Positions 30,366 to 38,581 of a stretch of DNA of 64,000 nt are shown here, piece by piece. The number at the start of each line of letters is the position of its first letter. The stretch's first letter is position 1. A program made the translations under genes and the position numbers. The DNA is from Starkeya sp. ORNL1 (GTDB taxonomy: Bacteria; Pseudomonadota; Alphaproteobacteria; Rhizobiales; Xanthobacteraceae), in NCBI RefSeq assembly GCF_012971745.1, contig NZ_CP048834.1:6023001-6087000 (forward strand). Direction: 5' to 3'. A model generated the notes under the pieces. It was not told the origin of the DNA and made no database searches. It worked only from the letters and a program-made list of their open reading frames with translations.

Positions 30366-31322
30366 TCAGCTCTTTCGATGATGCAGCACGCGGCCGATCA
30401 GGTTCAGCAGCAGCTGTGCGGCGAGGATCGAGGTGACGCCGGCCGGGTCGTATTCGCGCGCCACCTCGACCAGATCGATGCCGACGACAGTACCGCGCCT
30501 GGTGAGGCCGTCCAGCAGCTCCAGCACCTCGTAATAGGCGAAGCCGCCATGGCTTGGCGTGCCGGTGCCCGGCGCGATCGATGGGTCGAAGCCGTCAATA
30601 TCGATGGTGACGTAATAGCGCGCGCCGGCAGGGATGCGCTTCAGCACGGCTTCAGTCCCCAGCTTGCGGATCTGGCGCACGCTGAGGATGTCGCTGCCCA
30701 TGGCGCGCGCCGCCTCATAGCCCTCGCGAGCGGTGGAGGAGACGTTGCGGATGCCGAGCTGGGTCAGCCCCGTCACATAGGGTCGCTCGGCGGCACGGCG
30801 CAGCGGGCTGCCATGGCCGTTACGCACGCCATGGCGCTCGTCGACGAAATCGAGATGGGCGTCGAACTGCACGATATGGATCGGCGCCTCCTCGGAGAAG
30901 GCGGCGACACAGGGGATGTTGATGGAATGGTCGCCGCCCAGCACCACGGGCAGCGCGCCGGCCTTGAGGATCTTGCGCACCGCGAACTCGATATTGTCGT
31001 GGCTGCGCGCGGTGTCGGTATGGATCATGTCGGCATCGCCGATATCGACGATGCGGGTCTTGTCGGCCGGCAGATAGACGACGTCGTCCTCATGGTCATA
31101 GGCGCCGGCATGGCCGAAGGCGAACAGCGTCGAGGCTTCGCGGATGGCCCGCGGGCCCGAGCGCGCGCCGGAGCGCCATTGCGTGCCGAGATCGAACGGC
31201 GCGCCGACGATGGCGACATCGGCCTCGATGCGATCCCAGTCGAGCTGTAGCGGATACTTGCCGAAGGTGCAGATGCCGACGAAGGGCAGGTCCAGCCGGC
31301 CACTCTCATAACCATGGCTCAT
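30366..31322 (-). CDS. Ureohydrolase (agmatinase/guanidino-acid hydrolase family), paralogue 1
   Basis: A 318-residue dinuclear manganese enzyme of the arginase/agmatinase family, which splits urea from a guanidino compound. All metal motifs are intact: GGDHS, DAHLD and DIDGFDP. The loop GVRNGHGSPLRRA replaces the second paralogue's SRYNHGTPFRRA, so the two enzymes probably accept different side chains. The ATG has GGAG seven bases upstream and overlaps the stop of paralogue 2 (ATGA), so the two are translationally coupled and may form a mixed oligomer. It is the last gene of an operon running from the ABC transporter. The substrate is not determined. Confidence 0.88.
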   Translation of the reverse strand: MSHGYESGRLDLPFVGICTFGKYPLQLDWDRIEADVAIVGAPFDLGTQWRSGARSGPRAIREASTLFAFGHAGAYDHEDDVVYLPADKTRIVDIGDADMIHTDTARSHDNIEFAVRKILKAGALPVVLGGDHSINIPCVAAFSEEAPIHIVQFDAHLDFVDERHGVRNGHGSPLRRAAERPYVTGLTQLGIRNVSSTAREGYEAARAMGSDILSVRQIRKLGTEAVLKRIPAGARYYVTIDIDGFDPSIAPGTGTPSHGGFAYYEVLELLDGLTRRGTVVGIDLVEVAREYDPAGVTSILAAQLLLNLIGRVLHHRKS

Positions 31323-32281
31323 GCTGCGGCTCCTTTCGCCTTCTCGACCGCGCCGGCGAGCACGCAGAGCAGCTCGAACATGATGGTGGCGCCGGTCAGC
31401 GCGGTGAGGCCGGACGGATCGAAGGGCGGGGCGACCTCGACGAGATCGGCGCCGATCAGGTTTAGGCCGTCGAGCCGGCGCACCATCTGCTGCGCCTCGC
31501 GCGTGGAGAAGCCGCCGATCTCCGGCGTGCCGGTGCCGGGCGCCTGCGAGGGGTCGATGCCGTCAATGTCGAAGGTGACATAGGTCGGCTGATCGCCGAC
31601 AATCGCGCGCGCTTCGTCCATCACGTCCTTCACGCCGCGCTCGACGAACTCCTCGATGAAGATCATCCGCACGCCGCAGGCTTTGGCGAAGTCGTAATTG
31701 TCGGCGTCGGAGATGGCACCGCGCAGGCCGATCTGCACGAAGCGCCTGGGATCGATCAGCCCTTCCTCGATGGCGCGGCGGAACGGCGTGCCGTGATTGT
31801 AGCGGCTGTGGCCGAAGAAGCTGTCATAGGTGTCGGAATGGGCGTCGAACTGGATCAGCCCGACCGGCCCGTCGCCGGCGAGGCCGCGCAGGATCGGCAG
31901 GGTGACCAGATGGTCGCCGCCAGCCGAGAGCGGGCGCGCGCCGGCCGCCTTCACTTGCGTATAGTAGCCGGAGATCAGGTCCAGCGTGCGCATCAGGTCG
32001 ATCGGGTCGATCGGCACGTCGCCGCAATCGGCGACGCGGGCGCGGTCATAGGGCGAAACGCCGGTGACATGGTGCACGCGGCGCATCAGGCTCGACTGGT
32101 TGCGCAGTTCGCGCGGGCCATGGCGGGTGCCGGCGCGGTTGGTGACACCGCCGTCGAACGGCACGCCGAGCATGGCGATGTCGACCTCGGCGGGTGTCGC
32201 CAGCGGCAGGCGCATGAAGGTCGGAATGCCGGCGAAGCGCGGCACGCTACCGGAATCGACGGGTTCGAAACGCGTGGACAT
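31319..32281 (-). CDS. Ureohydrolase (agmatinase/guanidino-acid hydrolase family), paralogue 2
   Basis: A 320-residue ureohydrolase with a full metal set: GGDHLVTLP, DAHSDT and DIDGIDPSQAPGTGTPE. The start region (DSGSVPRFAGIPTFMRLP) and the FGHSRYNHGTPFRRA loop resemble bacterial guanidinobutyrase and guanidinopropionase more than arginase. AAGGA lies upstream of the ATG at 32281. Repeat element A separates it from the creatininase-family gene. Together the genes suggest that a cyclic guanidine is opened and then hydrolysed to urea and an amino acid; that is inference from context. Confidence 0.88.
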   Translation of the reverse strand: MSTRFEPVDSGSVPRFAGIPTFMRLPLATPAEVDIAMLGVPFDGGVTNRAGTRHGPRELRNQSSLMRRVHHVTGVSPYDRARVADCGDVPIDPIDLMRTLDLISGYYTQVKAAGARPLSAGGDHLVTLPILRGLAGDGPVGLIQFDAHSDTYDSFFGHSRYNHGTPFRRAIEEGLIDPRRFVQIGLRGAISDADNYDFAKACGVRMIFIEEFVERGVKDVMDEARAIVGDQPTYVTFDIDGIDPSQAPGTGTPEIGGFSTREAQQMVRRLDGLNLIGADLVEVAPPFDPSGLTALTGATIMFELLCVLAGAVEKAKGAAA

Positions 32282-32312
32282 TTTGTTGTTTTCCTTTTGT
32301 CATTACGGAACC

Positions 32313-32424
32313 ACGTCATCCTGAGGTGCCGCGAAGCGGCCTCGAAGGATGTTCGCCTCCTGTGGCCGCCTCCTGCTTCAGCATCCTTCGAGGCTCGCTA
32401 TTCGCTCGCACCTCAGGATGACGT
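32313..32424. repeat. Palindromic repeat family A, copy 2
   Basis: Nearly the same nested palindrome as at 11879-11988. It is inserted between two genes of one operon, where the long hairpin could set mRNA stability or the ratio of upstream to downstream products. Confidence 0.9.
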
Positions 32425-32436
32425 CGTCGGTGAGGG

Positions 32437-33213
32437 CTAAAGCCCGAACTCCTTGCGGACCGCCTTGGCGATCAGCGCGACGTGGTCGGTCATGATCCAG
32501 CCGCCCTTCTCGGCGGTGGAACCTCTAGCGTCGGCGAGCACGCCCGAGGGCGGCAGGCCGTAATCCCTAGGCACCGGGAAGCGGTCATAGGTCGGGAACT
32601 TGGCCGGCCCGTCGGAGGGCACCTTGTCCATCTCGACCAGCTCGGGCTTCAAGAGCAGCATGAGCGAGGTCTCGAGCAGGCTGGCGTGCTCCAGTTCGGT
32701 GCCGGGGAAGCCGTCGGGGAACAGCCGGTCGAGCGTCGCGCGCTCGACGAAGTCCCAATACTCGAGGCGCATCACCTCCATGTCGGTGATGCCGTCGCGG
32801 CGCAGTTCGCGCAGGCCAAGATCGAGGCCTTCGACCGAAGGCCAGGAATTCTCGAAATGGCCGTTCAACACCACGAGCCGGCGCACGCCGTGATGGCCGA
32901 GGCCGCGAATGACGTCGCGCACCACCAGCGAGAAGGTGTTGGCATCAAGGCTCAGCGTGCCGGGGAACGCCTCGCCGCCGCCCGAGCGCGGCATCGACTT
33001 GTAGCCATAGGGGATCGTGGGAGCGACAAGGCCGCCGACCTCGCGCGCCACGCGCTCGCACACACCGGTCGGCAACACGACATCGACGTTCAAGGGCAGA
33101 TGCGGGCCGTGCTGCTCGGTGGTGCCGAGCGGCAGGAACACCGGCGCGCCGCTCGCGACCTTCTCGGCGAATTGCGGCCAGCTCAGTTCGGCCAGATAGA
33201 CGCTGTCGACCAT
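32437..33213 (-). CDS. Creatininase-family amidohydrolase
   Basis: A 258-residue metal-dependent cyclic amidohydrolase. It closely resembles pseudomonad creatininase, which interconverts creatinine and creatine. The ligands Glu33, His35, Asp44 (TTEQHGPHLPLNVD) and His119, Glu121 (NGHFEN) are all present, as are the YGYKSMPRSGGG and FPGTLSLD loops and YWDF. From memory, the pocket-lid tryptophan of the pseudomonad enzyme (GWDIEH) is replaced here by Thr172 (GTELEH), so another lactam than creatinine is possible. GAGGGG precedes the ATG. It belongs to the operon with two ureohydrolases. Confidence 0.88.
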   Translation of the reverse strand: MVDSVYLAELSWPQFAEKVASGAPVFLPLGTTEQHGPHLPLNVDVVLPTGVCERVAREVGGLVAPTIPYGYKSMPRSGGGEAFPGTLSLDANTFSLVVRDVIRGLGHHGVRRLVVLNGHFENSWPSVEGLDLGLRELRRDGITDMEVMRLEYWDFVERATLDRLFPDGFPGTELEHASLLETSLMLLLKPELVEMDKVPSDGPAKFPTYDRFPVPRDYGLPPSGVLADARGSTAEKGGWIMTDHVALIAKAVRKEFGL

Positions 33214-33245
33214 GTTTTGCCCCTCGTTGTCTCAGTGCATCTTTT

Positions 33246-33953
33246 TCAGTGCATGCCCGCGCCGCCGTCGACACTGATGCATTGGCCGGTGATGAAGCCC
33301 GTCGCGCGGCTCGCCAGGAACAGCACCGCCTCGGCGATCTCTTCCGGCTTGCCGATGCGGCCGAGCGGGTTGGTGGTCTCCAGCGCCTGCTGCGCCGCGT
33401 TCATCGCTGCGAAGTTGAGCAGCGGGGTGTCGACCGGCCCCGGCGCCACCGCATTGACCAGCACGCGCGGCGCCAACTCGCGCGCCCAGGAGCGGGTCAG
33501 TGAGATGATGGCGCCCTTGGTGGCGCAGTAACCGGAGGCGCCGGCGCGGCCGAGATAGGCCAGCTCAGAGGCGGTGTTGATGATGCGGCCGTGCTCGCCG
33601 AAATGGCGCAACGCCTCGCGGGCGACGAGGATGGTGCCGCGCACATTGACCGCGACCATGCGGTCGAAGGCATCAAGGTCGAACGACGAGAGCGGACTCT
33701 CGAGATCGATGCCGGCGCAATTCACGACGACATCGAGCCCGCCGAGATGGGCGGACGCGGCCTCCATGGCGCGCACCACCTCGGCTTCCTGCGTGAGGTC
33801 GGCAGCGACCATGTGCCAGTCCCCATTGCCGGGGCGCAGATCGAGGCCGACAACGCGGGCGCCGGCGGCGGCGAGGCGCGCGGCGCAGGCGCGGCCGATG
33901 CCGCTCGCCGCGCCCGTCACCACGATGCGCAGATCCTTGTGGGGGTCATTCAC
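33246..33953 (-). CDS. Short-chain dehydrogenase/reductase
   Basis: A 235-residue classical SDR: TGAASGIG cofactor loop, VNCAG, the NTASE serine, the YCATK Tyr-Lys pair, and the end ITGQCISVDGGAGM. It starts with a GTG that overlaps the previous gene's stop codon (GTGA), so the two SDRs are translationally coupled. A GTG one codon earlier is an alternative. The open frame to 34301 is a shadow of the preceding gene. Substrate unknown; it may oxidise a hydroxyl on the compound imported by the neighbouring transporter. Confidence 0.87.
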   Translation of the reverse strand: MNDPHKDLRIVVTGAASGIGRACAARLAAAGARVVGLDLRPGNGDWHMVAADLTQEAEVVRAMEAASAHLGGLDVVVNCAGIDLESPLSSFDLDAFDRMVAVNVRGTILVAREALRHFGEHGRIINTASELAYLGRAGASGYCATKGAIISLTRSWARELAPRVLVNAVAPGPVDTPLLNFAAMNAAQQALETTNPLGRIGKPEEIAEAVLFLASRATGFITGQCISVDGGAGMH

Positions 33954-34708
33954 CACGGAAATTCTCCACGATCGACGCCGAGGCTCTGGCCGGTGATGTT
34001 GCTGGCCAGGTCGGAGGCGAGGAACAGATAGGTGCCGGCGACGTCGTCCGGATCCATGAAGCCGGGCAGGATCTGCGCGGCGACGATGTCGCCCAGCAAG
34101 GCGTCCGGCTCGACGCTCTGACGCTCGGCCATGACGTTCAGCGAGCGTAGCGAAGCCTCGGTGCGCACCCAGCCGGGGCACACCGCATTCACATTGATGC
34201 CGCGCGGGCCGAGCTCCTTGGCCCAGGTCTTGGTGAGGCCGATGACCGCGTGCTTGGAGGCGACATAGGCGCCGAACAGCGCCTCCGAGCCGCGCGACCA
34301 CACCGAGGCGGTATTGACGATGCGCCCGCCGAGCGGGATGCGCGGCAGCATGGCGCGGGTGGCGAGGAAGGTGCCGACCACATTGATCTCGACCACGCGC
34401 CGGAACGTTGTCTCGTTGGCGGCGCCGCCGTCGTCGAGCGGCGTTATCAGCTCCAATCCGGCATTGTTAACTAGCACATGCAACTGCGGGATGGCCTCCG
34501 CGACCGCGGCGAGCTGGTCGGCCTTGGTTATGTCGGCCTGGTAGCCCTTCGCGCCGAGCCGTTCGGCGACTTCGACGATGTCCTCATTGTCGGCCAGCAT
34601 GTGCAGGTCGGCGCCCGCGGCGGCGAAGGCGCGGGCGATGCCGAGGCCGATGCCTCGGCTCGAGCCAGTGACGAGGACGGTGCGTCCGGACAGGCCACCG
34701 AGTTTCAT
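33950..34708 (-). CDS. Short-chain dehydrogenase/reductase
   Basis: A 252-residue classical SDR: TGSSRGIG loop, VNNAG, the NTASVWS serine, YVASK catalytic pair, and NITGQSLGVDRGEFPW at the end. It overlaps the ABC ATPase stop by four bases (ATGA) and its own stop overlaps the next SDR start. It is therefore the middle gene of a tightly coupled five-gene block: binding protein, permease, ATPase, SDR, SDR. GGGAG lies upstream of the ATG. The substrate is unknown. Confidence 0.88.
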   Translation of the reverse strand: MKLGGLSGRTVLVTGSSRGIGLGIARAFAAAGADLHMLADNEDIVEVAERLGAKGYQADITKADQLAAVAEAIPQLHVLVNNAGLELITPLDDGGAANETTFRRVVEINVVGTFLATRAMLPRIPLGGRIVNTASVWSRGSEALFGAYVASKHAVIGLTKTWAKELGPRGINVNAVCPGWVRTEASLRSLNVMAERQSVEPDALLGDIVAAQILPGFMDPDDVAGTYLFLASDLASNITGQSLGVDRGEFPW

Positions 34709-35478
34709 GCTGCGCTCCCGGCATAAGTGCGCACGAGGTGCAGCACCTCGTTGCGCAAGGCGAAGAAATCGGCGCCGTCGCGCATCTCCAGCGTGCGTTC
34801 CTCGCCGAGGCGGGCGCGCACATCGATATCGGCCATGATGCGAGCCGGGCGCGGCGAGAACACCACGACGCGGTCGGCAAGGAACACGGCTTCCTCGACA
34901 TCGTGGGTGACGAACACCACGGTCTTGGCGTCACGGCGCTGGATGCGGCGCAGCTCGGTCTGCAATTGCTCGCGTCGCAGCGCGTCGAGCGCGCCGAACG
35001 GTTCGTCCATCAGCAGCACGTCGGAGCCACAGGCGAGCGTGCGAGCGATGGCGATGCGTTGGCGCATGCCGCCAGAGACCTGGTTCGGGTAGGCGTTGGA
35101 AAATTCATAAAGCCCGACCAGATCGAGATAATGATCGCGGCGGGCGAGCTTCTCTTCCTCGGACAGATCCTTGCGGTAGTGCATGCCGAAGGCGACGTTC
35201 TCGGCCACCGTCAGCCAGGGGAAGGACGAATAGGACTGGAACACCATGCCGCGGCGACGGTCCGGCCCGCCGACAGCCTTGCCCTGCAGGCGGATCTCGC
35301 CGGTGCTCGGGGTGTCGAGACCGCCGACCATGCGCATCAGCGTGGTCTTGCCGCAGCCGGAGGGGCCGAGGAAGACCACGAACTCCTTGTCCTGCACGGC
35401 GAGATCGAAGGGCGTCGCGACCACTTCCACCGCGCCGAAGCGCTTGGTGACATGGACGAATTCGAGATGGGCGGCCAT
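34705..35478 (-). CDS. ABC transporter ATPase, NitT/TauT (SsuB/TauB) type
   Basis: A 257-residue cytoplasmic ATPase. Walker A is GPSGCGKTT, the Q-loop region MVFQSYSSFPWLTV, signature VSGGMRQR, Walker B VLLMDEPFGALD and the switch His in VTHDVEEA. The ATG at 35478 has AGGAG upstream; the open frame to 35679 is a shadow of the permease. The set with the permease and binding protein forms an importer of the nitrate/sulfonate/taurine class, which also includes systems for thiamine precursors and other small organics. Confidence 0.93.
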   Translation of the reverse strand: MAAHLEFVHVTKRFGAVEVVATPFDLAVQDKEFVVFLGPSGCGKTTLMRMVGGLDTPSTGEIRLQGKAVGGPDRRRGMVFQSYSSFPWLTVAENVAFGMHYRKDLSEEEKLARRDHYLDLVGLYEFSNAYPNQVSGGMRQRIAIARTLACGSDVLLMDEPFGALDALRREQLQTELRRIQRRDAKTVVFVTHDVEEAVFLADRVVVFSPRPARIMADIDVRARLGEERTLEMRDGADFFALRNEVLHLVRTYAGSAA

Positions 35479-35489
35479 GGCGTCGCTCC

Positions 35490-36377
35490 TCACAGATAGC
35501 GGAAGGCGCGCCGGTGGAGGAGGCGCAGGAGCTGGTCGGTGAGAAGGCCGATCAGGCCGATGAGGACGACGCCGGCCATGACTTCCGGCGTCTTCATGTA
35601 GCGGCGCGCGGTCCAGATGACGAAGCCGAGCCCCGAGCTCGCCGCGACGATCTCGGCAATGATCAGATAGGTCCAGCACCAGCCCAGCGTGATGCGCAGA
35701 TTGTCGACGAGGCCGGGCAGCATGGCGCGGAAGGCGACATCCTTCAGGACCTGCCAGGGCTTGGCGCCGATGGTGTAGGCGATCTCGATATATTCGTGCG
35801 GCACCCGGCGCATGTCGTCGGCCACCAGCAGCACCAGCTGGAAAAAGGTGCCGAGCCAGAGCAGGAAGATCTTGGTCTCCTCGCCGACGCCGAACCAGAT
35901 GATCGACAGCGGCACCAGGGCCGGCACCGGGAGATAGCGGATGAAGTCGATCACCGGCTCGATGGCAGCGCCGAACGCCCGGTAGCCCGACATCAGCATG
36001 CCGATCGGGATCGCCATCACCGCCGCGAGCAGGAACGCGGCCCAGACCCGGAGGATCGAGACGCCGGCGTGCCAGGCGAGGTTCTGCTCGGCGAACATCC
36101 GCCGCATCGCGTCGAGCACGGCGCTCGGTGCGGGGAAGAACAGCGGATTGGTAAGGCCGGCGCGGGCGACGACCTCCCAGACCGCGAGCAGCAGCAGGCT
36201 CGCGCCAACCGCGATGGCGCCGCTGACGAAGGGCGGCAGCGGCGCTCGCAGCCGGAACAGGTCGCCGATCCGGAAGCTGGTGGTGGCGTGAGTATCTGCC
36301 GGCGCCGCCATTTGCCCAACGGCGCCGGCAGAGGCATCGCGACCGAGGGGGGCGGTTCCGGCCGCGACTTCCGTCAT
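35490..36377 (-). CDS. ABC transporter permease, NitT/TauT type
   Basis: About 295 residues with a polar Ala/Thr-rich N-terminus of about 45 residues and six membrane spans. The EAA-type loop that meets the ATPase reads EIAYTIGAKPWQVLKDVAFRAMLPG. The ATG at 36377 has GGGAG six bases upstream and is preferred. A GTG at 36419 that overlaps the binding-protein stop (GTGA) is the alternative. Confidence 0.92.
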   Translation of the reverse strand: MTEVAAGTAPLGRDASAGAVGQMAAPADTHATTSFRIGDLFRLRAPLPPFVSGAIAVGASLLLLAVWEVVARAGLTNPLFFPAPSAVLDAMRRMFAEQNLAWHAGVSILRVWAAFLLAAVMAIPIGMLMSGYRAFGAAIEPVIDFIRYLPVPALVPLSIIWFGVGEETKIFLLWLGTFFQLVLLVADDMRRVPHEYIEIAYTIGAKPWQVLKDVAFRAMLPGLVDNLRITLGWCWTYLIIAEIVAASSGLGFVIWTARRYMKTPEVMAGVVLIGLIGLLTDQLLRLLHRRAFRYL

Positions 36378-36415
36378 CTGATGCTCCCGGGCGGGTTCGG
36401 TCAATTGGCCATCGC

Positions 36416-37408
36416 TCACTTGCTGGCTGCGACAGCCGCCATTACCGACGGGTCGATCTGCTGGGCGGCGACGAGCTTGTTGTCGGCGGCGCCGTTTTCG
36501 AGGTTCAGCGCCATGACGGTGTCGAAGATGCCGTAGAGCGTGCCGGGCTTGGCGGGCGTGCCGATCAGCGCGCTCGCGTCCTCCAGGCTGGTATAGACCA
36601 GCGAAGTGTCGAGGATGTCCTTCACCTCGGCTTCGCTCAGATTGTAGTGCGGCGCCGCCAGCTTGATGAAGTCGGCCGGGTTGCTCTTGTAATAGGCAAC
36701 TGCCTTGTAGATGCCCTTCAGGAAGTTCTGGTACTTCTTCGGATTGGCCTTGAGATCATCCTGGCGGGCGGTGATGACGTCGATGATGATGTCGCTGTCC
36801 TTGGAGGACAGCAGCAGCTTCGGCTTGCGCGCGGCATGCGCAGTGAGCGCCTGCGACATGAAGGGCTCGTAGCTCGCCACCGCGGCGACCGAGGAATCCG
36901 CGAACACCGCCACGGTATCGGCGGTGGCGATCTCCTTGATGTCGAGGTCCTTCAAGGTCAGCCCCTTCTGCTTCAAAGCGAGCTGGAGCAAGAGTCGGGC
37001 CGGGATGTTGGGCTCGGCGGCAATGGTCTTGCCCTTGAGGTCGGCGACGCTGGCGATCGAACCGTCGGCGATCACGCCGTCACCGCCGAGCGACCTGTCG
37101 ATGGTGCCGATGATGATGCCGGGGGTCGAGGCATCGCGCGGGCGACCCTGGTGCTCGCCGACGGTGCGCATGTCGACATCGATGTCGCCGCGGGCGAAGG
37201 CAGCCATGACGTTGGCGCGGTCGTCCTCGAACTTCATGTCGACGGTGAGCCCCATCTCCTTGAAGTAGCCGAGGTCGGAGGCGACCAGCACCGGGGCGAA
37301 GCCGGGCCAGGTCGGGGCCAGCACGCGGATGGTGTCGGCGGCGTTGGCGGGGCCGGCCGCGAGAAGGCCGAGCACGGCGAGGGCGGAGAGATTGATTCTG
37401 GCGTTCAT
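36416..37408 (-). CDS. ABC transporter substrate-binding protein, NitT/TauT type
   Basis: A 330-residue periplasmic binding protein with signal peptide (LSALAVLGLLAAGPANA). The fold is of the SsuA/TauA/ThiY kind: TWPGFAPVLVASDLGYFKEMGL, then an AAFARGDIDV block and a GLTLKDLDIKEI hinge region. The ATG at 37408 has AAAGGAG seven bases upstream. It is the first gene of the operon and lies 35 bases from a T-N11-A operator. The ligand is unknown; operon content suggests a guanidino or cyclic-urea compound. Confidence 0.92.
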   Translation of the reverse strand: MNARINLSALAVLGLLAAGPANAADTIRVLAPTWPGFAPVLVASDLGYFKEMGLTVDMKFEDDRANVMAAFARGDIDVDMRTVGEHQGRPRDASTPGIIIGTIDRSLGGDGVIADGSIASVADLKGKTIAAEPNIPARLLLQLALKQKGLTLKDLDIKEIATADTVAVFADSSVAAVASYEPFMSQALTAHAARKPKLLLSSKDSDIIIDVITARQDDLKANPKKYQNFLKGIYKAVAYYKSNPADFIKLAAPHYNLSEAEVKDILDTSLVYTSLEDASALIGTPAKPGTLYGIFDTVMALNLENGAADNKLVAAQQIDPSVMAAVAASK

Positions 37409-37443
37409 TGGCGACGCTCCTTTGGAAGGCGACGCATGCTCCC

Positions 37444-37468
37444 GCAATTTCACATGCAGGAAAATTGC
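37444..37468. promoter_or_regulatory. LysR-type operator (T-N11-A)
   Basis: GCAATTT-N11-AAATTGC, a 25-bp dyad with perfect 7-bp arms (37444-37450 and 37462-37468) and the T-N11-A geometry of LysR-type regulators. It lies in the divergent promoter region between the binding-protein gene and the LysR gene and is the likely site of autoregulation and operon control. Confidence 0.75.
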
Positions 37469-37525
37469 TTTTAATGAATGCTTACATCGGTAATCTTCGA
37501 TGTCCGCATTTTCGGAGCCAATCCC

Positions 37526-38464
37526 ATGCGCCGCCTCGACAATATAGACCTGCGGCTGCTGCGCGTCTTCGTCGTGCTGGCGGAGGAGGGCGGCTTCCAC
37601 GATGCGCAGATCGCGCTGAACCTCACCCAGTCGACGCTCTCGACCCATCTGGCGGCGCTGGAGCGAAAGCTTGGCAGCCAGCTGTGCGAGCGCGGCCGTG
37701 GTGGCTTCCGGCTGACGCCGTTCGGCGAGTCCACCTTCGCCGCGGCCAAGCAGCTGTTCGACGACATCGACGCCTTCCAGGGCCGCATCGGCCGCGATCA
37801 GCGCCGGCTGGTCGGGCGGCTCAGGGTCGGCATTGTCGACGGCGTCGTCACCAGCCCACAGCTCGGGCTGCAGACCGCGCTGTCGCGCTACACCGCCTAT
37901 GCCTCGGAGGTGTTCGTCGATCTCGAGCTCGGCACGCCGCTGGCGCTGGAACGCTCATTGATGGACGGCGCCCGGGATATCGTGGTCGGGCCGTTCTCGC
38001 AGAAGGTGCCGGGCATCTCCTACATCCCGCTCTATCGCGAGCCGCAGGCGCTCTATTGCGGGCGCGGCAATCCGCTCTATGAGCTGCCGGGGCGCGAGAT
38101 CAACCATCAGCGTATCGAGGAGGCGCTGTTCTCGGTGCGCGGCTATCGCCACCTCGACGACCTCTACCGGGTCAATCATCCGCGTGCCAGCGCCTCGGTG
38201 GTGCACATGGAGGCGCAGGTGATGATGATCCTGTCCGGCCGCTTCATCGGCTATCTGCCGCGCCATATTGGCGAAGATTGGGTGCGGCGGGAGCAGATGC
38301 GGGTGCTGCGGCCGGAGAGCTACGGCTTCGAATCCGCGCATTTCGTCGCGACGCGGCGGCTGAAGGGCGAACAGCCGCTGGTCGATGCGTTCATCCATGA
38401 ACTGAAAGTGCAGGCGCAGCCGGAACGTGCACGGCTACCGCTGCCGGCGCAGGCGCCGGTGTGA
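37526..38464 (+). CDS. LysR-family transcriptional regulator
   Basis: A 312-residue regulator. The N-terminal winged helix reads LRLLRVFVVLAEEGGFHDAQIALNLTQSTLSTHLAALERKLGSQLCERGRGGFRLT. A periplasmic-binding-like co-inducer domain follows (VGIVDGVVTSPQLGL, ILSGRFIGYLPRH). It is divergent from the importer/ureohydrolase operon and therefore its likely regulator. The ATG at 37526 starts the conserved region; an upstream in-frame start at 37478 would add 16 residues. Confidence 0.92.
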   Translation: MRRLDNIDLRLLRVFVVLAEEGGFHDAQIALNLTQSTLSTHLAALERKLGSQLCERGRGGFRLTPFGESTFAAAKQLFDDIDAFQGRIGRDQRRLVGRLRVGIVDGVVTSPQLGLQTALSRYTAYASEVFVDLELGTPLALERSLMDGARDIVVGPFSQKVPGISYIPLYREPQALYCGRGNPLYELPGREINHQRIEEALFSVRGYRHLDDLYRVNHPRASASVVHMEAQVMMILSGRFIGYLPRHIGEDWVRREQMRVLRPESYGFESAHFVATRRLKGEQPLVDAFIHELKVQAQPERARLPLPAQAPV

Positions 38465-38490
38465 GGGGACTTGGTGCCTTTTCAACCGAC

Positions 38491-38580
38491 GTCATCCCGG
38501 ACGGCCGTCAGGCCGATCCGGGATCGCGCAAACATCTGGAAGCGATCCCGGCTCTTCGCTTCGCTGCGGCCGGGATGACG
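38491..38580. repeat. Palindromic repeat family B, copy 3
   Basis: The cleanest copy: GTCATCCCGGACGGCCGTC, GATCCGGGATCGCG, GCGATCCCGGCTC and GGCCGGGATGACG in order. It fills the gap between the LysR gene and the convergent HAD gene and ends two bases before the HAD stop. Confidence 0.9.
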
Positions 38581-38581
38581 G

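Noticed and set aside
33954..34301. N-terminal half of a 351-codon frame for the second SDR
   Set aside because: That part is a frame shadow of the first SDR; the SDR fold begins just after the GTG at 33953.
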